Positions 54,262 through 64,000 of a DNA stretch of 64,000 bases are shown piece after piece. Below the pieces are notes generated by a model. That model was not told where the DNA came from. It made no database searches and saw nothing but the letters and a program-made list of their open reading frames with translations. The position numbers and the translations under genes are program-made. This DNA comes from Brachynemurus nebulosus (lineage: Eukaryota; Arthropoda; Insecta; Neuroptera; Myrmeleontidae), in contig JAPWDM010000001.1 of assembly GCA_035578155.1 (NCBI GenBank), positions 13,491,543-13,555,542 of the forward strand. The letters run 5' to 3'. Positions within the stretch are counted from its first letter, which is position 1, and the number at the start of each line of letters is the position of its first letter.

Positions 54262-56969
54262 AATCTTTGACACATGCTGAAGGCGAACAAAAAGATTTTA
54301 GTGGTTTTTCTATGTAAATACAAATACAACACCTATAACGTATAGGTACATAGAATTACATTTATTTAAAAAAAAAATGCCACGTCTGTGTTTTTAAAAA
54401 GCACGGACAAACATTCTGAAAACATCAGTGTTCCAAAGAAGTGTTGCTGCTTCGAAACCCTAAAAACAATTTAGCAGTATGCAATATCCACCTCGGGAAC
54501 GCAAACACCGGTAGAAATTACGGCCTATATTTTAGTTAATTGTACAATTCTATAAATTTTATTATGTAGGTATAAAGGAAAACTCACATTAAAATGTTTC
54601 CTTTTTATTTGCAATAAAATGCTTAGACTTACTAAAAGTTTAACACACATATTTTGATTTTGATTACCACAACGAAAAGTGATTTAAGAACCTTACCACG
54701 TCTTTAGGAAATATAATTTTTGAATTGTGGTAAAAATACATATAAACATATCAAATTATATCTAATTTTATTTCTATGTAGTAAAATGTTAAATTTTACC
54801 AAAATTATGTGAAAATCTAGCCCAAAATAATCATGGGATAAAAATAATGGGTATTGTAATAAACACATCTAGGGAGCTATTCTTAAAATGTGTTAGGAAT
54901 GTTATTATTGTTATTATAACAATGTTACGTCACATTGTTACGTTTATAAGTGGGAAATTGTAAGTTACATGTGAGTCATATGTGACTCACATTTTATGTA
55001 ACAGGTGACTTTCAGTTCTGTCACTGTGACATAAAATTTACAGAAAAATGTTCACTGGGAAGCAATATCATGGACTGATTTCCACTTGTGAAGATGATCA
55101 ATAATTGGTGGAAACATCTCAGGTTCGAGCTGATTTTTTAATTTTAAGGTTGTTACCTATTGTATTTTGCAGGTTGTCGTAATCTTATTTAATTTTAGTG
55201 TACGTATATTTTTACTTGATATTAGTTCTAATTTTACCACCAGAGATGCGAACGTAGTCACAGTTCTGCATACTTACCAACTTATAAAAATACATTATTT
55301 TATTTCTATTTGTTTCTAAACTAATAATAACATATCATAACACATCTGAAGAACTGCCCCCTGGATTAAAAAATATTGTAAAATAACCCAATTATCAAAT
55401 TAAAAATTTTTAAGATAATTATTGGCTGTAATAAGTACATTAAGTAATTTAAATAAATTTCTAAAAAGATTTAAGTTGAAATGCTTTATTAAGAGTAAAA
55501 ATTTTCTTCCAGTATAATAAAAACATATAATAGGAATAACTAGCAAGTTTAATTATAATGCAAACAATGTTTTCAATTTCATGTGTGAAGTTTCTGCCAA
55601 AATATATAGTTACCAGATAAGTTATAAATTACTAGATAAATTAGTAAATTCAATATTCATAATTTATTTCATAAATTGTTTTAATTTAGACTAAAAATAC
55701 ATTACGCAAGAATGTGCATACATTTGAATTTAGATAACATATTATGTTCAATTTGATTATATTTCGAATAATTGTTGTGATATTCTTTGGCATGTTTAAC
55801 TTTCAACAAAGCGTCAGCGCATGCAATGAACTGAGCTAAAACGGTTTAGCAAAATACCAGTTAATTTCTAAATTGTGATAATTATTTCGGATATTTAACT
55901 GTTCACTTTTAAACAAAGTAAATAACACTATTACCAAAAACAGCTTCCGTCCTCTAACGCCTCAACAGTTTGACTAAGAGGAATTTTGACTTTGAATTCG
56001 TTATCAACGTCGAAAAGTATATAAAACGTAAATTTTGAAATTTCAACGAACTGATATTATTTACACGTACTATTTACAAAAGTTGTCTCCAGCGTACAGG
56101 ATCCGCTGAAAATAAATGCATGTATAGCACATTCTTGTATCTGTATTTCACATTTATAAAATTTACGTACTTTTTTAGCTTAACAACCTTTGTAACTTTA
56201 CTTATGGAATACAAAAACAACAAAAATATGCACTTTTTAATATTGCAAATTAAATATTAAGTAAACAAAAATTAAAAATGTACGTACATACCTTACAATG
56301 TATAAATCGCAATAAAGTCAAGAGTCGACCCCACTACGTTAGTGTGCCCGCTATAAGCCGCTTCCCTTCAATCATTGCAGCATATAGAACGGTTTCCCCC
56401 ATTTAACATTCACTATCTTTTTTAAACTATAAATTTTATGTTAACGTTTTTATTTAAATGTATTTTTTTAGTAAAAACTGTAGTTATTGTACATAGTTAA
56501 AAATAAAAAATTAGATATACAGCAGAAATCCAATTAAAATGCTTTATTATTGTTATTAAATGTGATATTATGGATTTAACCCTAATGATTTTTCACTATA
56601 TTCTACATAAAAAATTAAGGTAGTCTATCGGGGAAATAGTTTTCTTCAGAAAATTTCCAAAATTTCGTGTACTTATTATTCAGAATGTGCTGATAGTTGC
56701 ATCTATAAGCAAAAGCTCCACGCAATTTAAAGACGAATCACTGTTCAGTTTCTGAAATAATTTAAAAAAAAAAACTGCAAAAATCGTATTTTACCATTAG
56801 TTTGTTTACAATCCCAGTATAAGTATACTATATGTGTATACGTAATAGTTGGCCTATTTGTATCAAGACTATGGAAAAAAATAACAACGCTATTTCTGAC
56901 TTTTCTAATATTAATTCACAACGTTGTATATTTATTGTTAGATATGCCAGTAGAACCTGTAGAACTACC
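54262..56969. other. Long non-coding stretch
   Basis: No gene is supported. A hairpin at about 54964-55001 centres on GTGAGTCATATGTGACTCAC (54971-54990). Confidence 0.35.
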
Positions 56970-56973
56970 TTAA

Positions 56974-57463
56974 CCCTTACAGACCAGGGTGTCACAATTA
57001 TTACACGTCGTTCTCCATGGACCACGCTATTTCATTGGGAAAAAAGTGCGTGATAGAGGTCAGACCGGCCTCACATGATTGTGACAGTTCTAAGGTACTA
57101 CTTTAATTTTTGTTGGTTTTTAGCGCGCGTTGGTTGGCCTCACTGTTTTCTGTTACTAGGTAATTGTCTTGTTTTGTCATTGTTGTTGAGGTTAGCTAAT
57201 ACTGTTTTTATTTGTTTTGATCTCAGTTTTTATTGAACTATTCTACAAATTTGTGTTTATTTGTGCTAAAGTATGTAGACTAGGACCCACTTGGTGCAGT
57301 TATAACACCACTGCACAAACTACACAAACTGCACAATTGTAACACTACTCTCCCCTCCAAACAATAAAAATAAAATATTTTGTCTTTTCTGGACCATTAT
57401 TAATGTCAAATTAATAACGGAATTGTAAAAATTCAAAGGATCCTAACTTTAAGTCTGTAAGGG
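56974..57463. mobile_element. 490-bp piggyBac-type MITE
   Basis: The ends CCCTTACAGAC and GTCTGTAAGGG are perfect inverted repeats of 11 bp and are flanked by TTAA at 56970-56973 and 57464-57467, the piggyBac signature. There is no transposase frame. Confidence 0.78.
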
Positions 57464-57467
57464 TTAA

Positions 57468-59371
57468 GCAGATGTCATAATCGAGTGATTACAGTAGAGC
57501 GTCGATTAGTCGAACGTCAATCACTGAAACGTCAATTAAACAAACGTAAACCTTGAACCCAAAATTAATTAAATTTTTTTATTACATTTTACCTAATACT
57601 ATGCAGTAAGAAAGTTTATTTTTTCGTTTTATTTAAATTAGCGCTTTTCGTAAGAAAATTTCTCTTTTCCCGGATTTTGTGATATTATGTTACGACTCAT
57701 GGATATTTTTGTCATGAAATTATCAACAGGATTGCCAACCGTCTGGTTTTCGACCAAACAGTACTGCAGTTATGACGTGATTTGTTCGAGTTGCATTTGT
57801 TGTCCGGTCACGTGACAAATTAAACAAACAGTTATTTGTTTGGTGGTTTATTATTATTAGTGTTTTTATGTCATCGAAGATGACATATTAATATCATTGT
57901 GTGACTGAATAATTATTGAGTTGTACATCCATATTGAATAAACGCAAGAGGGCTGTAGAGTTAACAACTATAGAGTTAACAAAAAATCATAAATTAACAC
58001 TTTCACTGAGATGACATTACTTAGTACGTGTCAAAAACACGCATTTTACGAATTTTTTTTTTTTTTTGCTTGTTAAGAGTATTTCTGCGGAATTGAGGAT
58101 TGGTGTTTCAAAGTCACGGAAAATTTTCATAACGAAGGCAGGGTAATAAGATCGTAGTGTTATGTGTTTTGTTTTTTTGCTCGTCAGTTCAAAAAATTTC
58201 TCGACGAATATTGGTGTCCAGTCGCCGAAAGCTGGAAAGTTGGCAAACCTGATTATAACTTGTAGACTGTTTTCGTCGTAGATATCGTGGGTATTTAGTT
58301 GTGTAACCAAAACAATAAGGAAAACTGACATGTAAAAGACTTATGAGGTATAACCAAACTGTAATATACTTACATACATGATAATTCAAGCAAAAAAATT
58401 ATTTACTTTATAAATTTTCAAAAAAAAAAAACAAAAAAAAAACGTTTCTCCACATCCCCTAGATCAGGTTTATAACGGGTAACCGGTCGACTATAATTTG
58501 TTGTTAACATAATTTATTCTAAGCTTGTGACTAAATTTATTCCAACAAAATGTCCTATCTCAATATTAATTATTGTCAATATCTTCACTATTTTATAATT
58601 TATATTTTTCTAAGTACAAAATGAACAAAAAAAAAGTAATAATAATCATTTTGCCAGTCAAAATTTATAATTTAATTAAAATGTAATACAAAGTCAAAAT
58701 ATACGTAACAATCAGTGAAATTACTATATGATTTTTTATTTACCCAAATCGTTGCAAACGACGTCTATATAACAATACAATAACTCGAGCCGAACGAACA
58801 AACTTGAATTCAAATAAAAAAGTTTAGACGTACGGAGCGAGTTAACAATGTTACATTTCAGGATATGGAAAAATTGCACGTGTATCTTGTATTTGGAAAT
58901 TTCGATTCTATTTCTTCTTTGTTATCTTTAGCAAGCATACTATTACAAAAAATATTTCTGTGGAGTGAAATGGTAAGCTGAGAAGGGATATAACTGATGA
59001 AAATGTTAGTGTTGTAAATTACTTATACATGATACATCAAATGGTTGTTAATCCTCTACAGCTTTACATCAGAAACCTCAGAAATTCTTAACCGATATTC
59101 TACGATGATCCGCGACAGTGTCATAAATGTGCTATAATTTTTTTCTTTTAATGCTAAATACGTTTTTTTAAACCTATTAATTATTGAAAAAAAAATGTGG
59201 TATAAAGGTTCCATTTTTTTATACAGGTATTTTGTATAACTTTTAAAAAATGGTAGATGTTTTTAGAATTTATGAAGAATCAAAGTCCAAATGAGTTTCA
59301 TATTACCTCAACATTTAAACATTTAGGTATTTTCTTTTAAAGAAAACATTTTTTTGAAATAATGTTACATC
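57468..59371. other. Non-coding DNA
   Basis: CAGTAGAGCGTCGATTAGTC at about 57493 resembles a Tigger-like left end without a clear partner. The 104-codon minus-strand frame at 58017-58331 has no recognisable domain and runs through a T-tract, so I do not call a gene. Confidence 0.35.
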
Positions 59372-60070
59372 AAGGGGTCTTTCACAAGTGATGTGCTAAA
59401 AAAATACACTTTTTGCGGAATTTTTTTTTTTGGAGAAACTATTTTGAAAAAAAATATTTTGTTCATTAAACTACATATAGTTAAGTGTATCTTAAAATTT
59501 TTTACCTTCCATCTGCCTTTGTAAACCTATTAAAGGTTACAGGCCCAAAAATAGTGCCAAAAGTTAAAAAAAAAAACTGTAAGTCCGATTGGAATAAACC
59601 TTCATTCATTCTCTTTATTATGGTGTTTTTCGTAAGACTATCTAGAATCACCCCTTAAATTAAAAAATTCGATTTTTTAGAACGCCTAAAAGATAAAAAA
59701 ACAAACAACAATTTTTCGAACTTTTTTTCAAAATGACGCCAAAAACAAATATAAGTTCTGATGGACTGATTTTAGAAAGTCTTATAGTTTTTAATACGGT
59801 ATTTCTTATACACTAAGGATTTTTCAAACATATGTTTTAGAGACATTTGAGAAATCGTGGGCACCGTTTTGATATAGAAAACTGACATAATTATGACTTT
59901 CAACAGGTCTACAAGGACACATGGAAGGCCAAAAAACAGGAGAAAAAATTCAATATACACTTAATGTACTTTAATGTACAAAACTTTTTTTTAAATTACA
60001 ATAAATACTAGTTTTTCCAGAAAAAATTTCTAAAAAAGTGTTTTTTAGCACATCACTTGTAAAAGACCCT
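59372..60070. mobile_element. MITE with inverted ends of about 45 bp
   Basis: The left end AAGGGGTCTTTCACAAGTGA and the reverse complement of the right end, AAGGGTCTTTTACAAGTGA, continue into a shared TGTGCTAAAAAA word. The interior is AT-rich with no gene. Confidence 0.65.
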
Positions 60071-61588
60071 TTAAATATATATGGAAATATAATATTAATT
60101 TTCATACAAGGTAAGAACACAAAAATATATTGTTCGAATTGAAGGATGGGCTAAAAATCTAACTTATCAACCCTACTTCATTGTTTAAAACACTACAAAA
60201 AAAATTGAAATGAACGTAAATTATTCTAGATATTATATAGAATAAGAATTAAAATAGATATTTAATAGAAATTCAAGCCACACTTACCCATGTAATCTCC
60301 TAGTAAAGCAAATAAATGAACAGGTAATATGTAAATATTTAATTAAATTTCGTAAGTACCACAAACAATTTAAGCGCTAATTCAAATTACGATAGTAACG
60401 TGAATGACCCTTTCAATTATTAAAATAAAAATATCTAGCTTATTGTTTCAACTTATTCAAAATGATTGCTATAATTATGCTATAATGCCTAGCACCTGTT
60501 TAAAACTATGTACACAATAAAAATTGTGTCTATTTTACATTCAACAGGACTAGGCGTACAAATATTATCAAGAAAAAAATTTTTGTACTTGCATAAAATA
60601 GATAATAAATGAGTAAAGAATTAATTAGAATACATTTATAATGCGTTCGTTATCGCAAAAAGTATGTTTGCCACATAGTAGTCAAAGTCCGTCATTTTTA
60701 CGTACATGTAAAACTATTTTTTTTTTTTAAATTTAAATTTTTTATCATTCAGCACTACATAACTTTATTTGACGTTAAACTATGAACATTTTGGATTACT
60801 ATCTTCCCTTTACGAGCAAGTAATCAAAATTTTAATAATACAGCGGTGTATTTACAGCGACAGCAGCAAGAAGTTATTTTAATAGCAAAAATCCAAATTA
60901 TCCTAATTCAATCAATTACCGGTATTCACTTCACTGAAGCTTAACTCAAGAAAGATATAAACAAGTTTATGATTGATGAAACTGTAGGTTCTCGATGCCA
61001 TTTTTTAATTGTGGTCAAAATTAGGCGTGTAGGACAAATAGATTTCAGAACAATTTGAAACAATAGGAATATTGTCATTTTAAATAATAGCAAAAATCTC
61101 CACCCAAATTCCCCTGTTACAACCAATTACCCCAATTTAAATCACTTCAATAAAGCTCAGTTTGAGAAAAAATAAATTACGAATTTCTGAAACCGGGATT
61201 CTCATTTTCACTAAAAATGGGCATGTATGACAGCTAGAAAGAAGACTTCTGAGATTTGAGAAGGATTAAATTTTGTAACTGAATGACGTCAGTAAGTTTA
61301 CTAAAATTTTTCAATGTCTTGAAAACCGTAAATAAAATGGTAGAATGAAGATATTGGACGCGAATTATAGGTTTTCGAAGGTGTTCTTTCCATTTCTACT
61401 AAAAATAAGTGAAAAGGAGCTTCTGTGGCATTAATCATATTTTTAAACGAAATTTCGTCAATTTGGAAACAAAAATGGAAACAAATTACCCTAATTTAAA
61501 TTAATCCGATAAAGCTAGATTTGCAAAAAGAAAATTTATTTTAATGTCGTCATGTTTATTAAAACATTTGAATGCCTCAAAAATTGTA
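60071..61588. other. Non-coding DNA with a diverged intron-related repeat
   Basis: The part at about 61180-61560 shares words and order with the last robo intron (47440-47830), so it is an old dispersed repeat. No gene is seen. Confidence 0.4.
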
Positions 61589-62612
61589 CCGTAATTGCGG
61601 GTTACTTGAGTCCAAAACGGAAAAGGTATTATTTTCTGTTTTGTGCTTATATTAGTCAGTAGTAGAAGTAAGTTAGATGTTTAGCTAGTAGGTAACAGCA
61701 GTAGGTTTACGGTGTTTAAATTTAGGTAGTTCTGAAAATTGACACTAGAGGTAAGGCACGTGTTGTTTACTCTCTGTTTGAAATTGATGTTTTGTTACGA
61801 TGCTAACTTTTGACTGTAAAAGTAATTGTGGTAGTCTACAAAGGAAGGTAAGTGTATAATTTTATTACTTTGTTCATTACTAAACTAAATTCAGATTTGT
61901 TCATCTGCCAACCATTCCGTTAATTTTTTAAATTAAGGTTTTGATAAATCAGTAAAATAACCTTAAAATTAGGGTAACTTGAGCCCATTATAACTTTGGT
62001 ATAAAATGATGCAAGACTATAGCAGAAATTCCTAAAAGTCCTAAACCGTTGGACAAGTTCGTTAACCAGGCACGTCCGATGCCCAAAACATGTTATTTTT
62101 GGAAATTTTCATGAAAAAAATTAACTTTTTTCCAAAATTTCTCCTTATTCAAAAATTTTTACACTGTTGGAACGAGGAGAAAAAATCACACAAAAAAGGT
62201 CTTTAAACTGTTATTCTATGTCAACTAGTTTCCGAGAAAAACTAATTTTTGTAAACGGAAATTCGCTACGTTATGCAGGATGGTACGATAAGAGTATTGA
62301 ATAAGTAAAGTTCCTTATATGTTTGTACAATGTTTTAATTAGTAACGAACATCCTACATGGTCTCAAACTGTTTTCAAATAAAAATCACCTGGAAATTTA
62401 GGTTTGGGCTCAAGTAACCCGATCTTGAGGTTAACTTGAGCCCAAAATTTATGAGCCATAAAAAAAAATCCATATTATATAATAAACTAACCGTAGTCAT
62501 ATATAGATTAATATACTGAATTTCCTATCCCAAATAAATATAACAGTTACGCTCAATTTTTGAAATTATCAGATGATTTGCAAATCTGGGCTCAAGTAAC
62601 CCGCAAACACGG
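61589..62612. mobile_element. TA-flanked element of about 1 kb with Helitron-like insertion
   Basis: The left end CCGTAATTGCGGGTTACTTG and the reverse complement of the right end, CCGTGTTTGCGGGTTACTTG, are inverted and flanked by TA. A GGGCTCAAGTAACCC word is repeated inside. A reversed fragment of the Helitron-like family lies at about 62030-62285. Confidence 0.7.
62030..62285 (-). mobile_element. Helitron/Helentron-like element, copy D, partial and reversed
   Basis: On the minus strand it begins with the family's 5' part (GAATTTCCGTTTACAAAAAT type, CATCCTGCATAACGTAGCG) and runs through the CTCGGAAACTAGTTGACATA word to the GGCATCGGACGTGCCTGG word, then stops before the microsatellite and the 3' end. 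Confidence 0.6.
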
Positions 62613-64000
62613 TAATTAAAACGACAGTCAAATTGAAAATGAATTATAGAATTTCGAAGTATTTTTTTTCATTTTTACCAAAATTTAGTTTGTGTCTGGA
62701 AAAAAATACTTTAGCAGTTTAGTCTGAAAGAATGTTTAGTTGAGAATAAAAAAGAAAAAAATTGACCTTAATTTTATGATAAAAGTGGCTAATAAAGTAT
62801 ATTTCTTATCATCCGCAAATATGAAAAAAATGACGAATATTGCATTTCTTACATTAAAAGAATTTTTCATAAAAAATTGATATATTTTTCTCGAATTTTT
62901 TTCAGTCGATTCTATTATTTTTTTAAGGAAATTGTAATAGTAATTTTAAAGATAACGTAAACATTTTAGTACAGATATTATTATTTTGAAATTCCCTGAA
63001 TGGGAGATATTTAAAATACTCTAGAAATTAAAAAATTTTATAAGAATTCCAAAGTTTTTTTTTTGTTTAACCGATTATATTCCAACATATTACACACAAT
63101 ACTGTAGGAAAATCGTCCTATAAGTACAGTGTATTATTTCCAAATAATAGTAAAATTCTTTGTATTTTTCCCTTTCATCCTAAACAACAAACACCATTAA
63201 TCTATTTGGGGAGAACGGAGAATTTTCTCACTGAAATGGATTGTTTTCCAGGGGTAAGAATTAACGTATAACCATCTTTATTTTCTCTCCGCTATCTCTA
63301 TACAATTTTTTAAGTCAATTGGTTAAGTTGTTGAGGCATCTATTCTAATAAAAATTTTTGAAGAGGTAAGTTCTAATAACGCAAAGAGGCAAGTTCTGGG
63401 TATTAGAAAGTACAATTATTTGTTTATTTAAAATTTTCTCCCTAATAAAAGACATACCTATATGAAGATAAAATTATGTTGCCTGCTCACCTAAACTAAT
63501 ATATTTTATAAAATTTTATTTCCTTTCGAGTGTTTTTTTTTTTTAATAAATGTTAAAATTTGGTCTTGAACCAACCTTGTTTTAAGTTTTGCCAATGAAC
63601 ACATAATTGTCCCAGTTTTAAACTTCGTATATAATTTAACAACAGAGTAACTTATTTGTCATAATTTTTTAAAAAATTTTAAGAGTGCGTTTTTTTATTT
63701 ATTTAAAAATTAAGTAGCCCTTTTATGAAAATTACCAAAATATTTTTTATAACAACATATAGCATGTTATATATTAGATGAAAGGGAATTTAATAAGCTG
63801 GAAAATGACACCATTCCCAAGTTTTTAACTCAATTAACGTTTAAACAACTTGTGAGATTTTAAGACGTTTTTGAAAACTTTATATTTGATATTTTCCTAG
63901 TCTATATGAAAACTACTTATATGTACCAAAATTCGTTAAATTCGTAAGATGATGAGGTAAAAAAAGTATCAAAACTGTATTGATTTGACATGGAAACAGT
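62613..64000. other. Non-coding AT-rich DNA at the right edge
   Basis: I see no gene, RNA gene or clear mobile element here. Confidence 0.35.

Noticed and set aside
58017..58331. A 104-codon minus-strand frame
   Set aside because: It crosses a T-tract, shows no domain and has no supporting splice or promoter signals.

Overview
The window looks like AT-rich nuclear DNA from an arthropod, most likely an insect. It holds three kinds of material: one host gene, one complete virus-like transposon, and a dense layer of small, often nested, mostly non-autonomous DNA transposons. The order of insect cannot be fixed from the sequence.

The host gene is the 3' part of a roundabout (robo) axon-guidance receptor. 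Eight exons on the plus strand between 43309 and 48490 encode Ig2 to Ig5, three fibronectin III domains, a membrane span and a short tail with CC0- and CC1-like motifs but no CC2 or CC3. That points to the Robo2/Robo3 type. The exons for the signal peptide and Ig1 are not recognisable upstream, so some or all of the first 43 kb may be a large robo intron.

The main accessory element is a complete Maverick/Polinton at 9863-26721 (16,859 bp). It has a perfect 6-bp target duplication (ATAAAA), AG...CT ends and inverted terminal repeats of about 1.25 kb. All its reading frames are open. From left to right it carries, on the minus strand, a 161-aa conserved unknown, a probable major capsid protein, a 63-aa basic protein, a probable minor capsid (penton) protein, an adenain-type cysteine protease, a phospholipase-A2-like virion protein and a 99-aa unknown. 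On the plus strand it carries a packaging ATPase, a 25-unit minisatellite, a DUF8207-like protein, a small fibre-like protein and a DDE integrase with a chromodomain. On the minus strand again come a 249-aa CxxC protein and a spliced protein-primed family B DNA polymerase. Together these cover replication (PolB), insertion (integrase), capsid building and maturation (capsid proteins, protease), genome packaging (ATPase) and possibly membrane escape and attachment (PLA2-like, fibre-like). Most genes have their own TATA box 33-67 nt before the ATG, several of them inside the coding sequence of the gene upstream.

The rest is transposon-rich non-coding DNA. Elements with target duplications readable in the sequence include hAT-type elements (494-2700 with a TTAA-flanked element nested in it, 27870-28101, 29923-31514, 40007-40402, 40877-41193, 41529-41716), a pogo-like element (29914-32818), a Harbinger-type MITE (49661-50002), a piggyBac-type MITE (56974-57463) and several TA-flanked MITEs. 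A Helitron/Helentron-like family with an internal microsatellite occurs four times, and one copy appears to contain a 120-bp satellite array. A composite repeat carrying a tRNA-like module occurs three times, one of them beside a perfect 180-bp palindrome.
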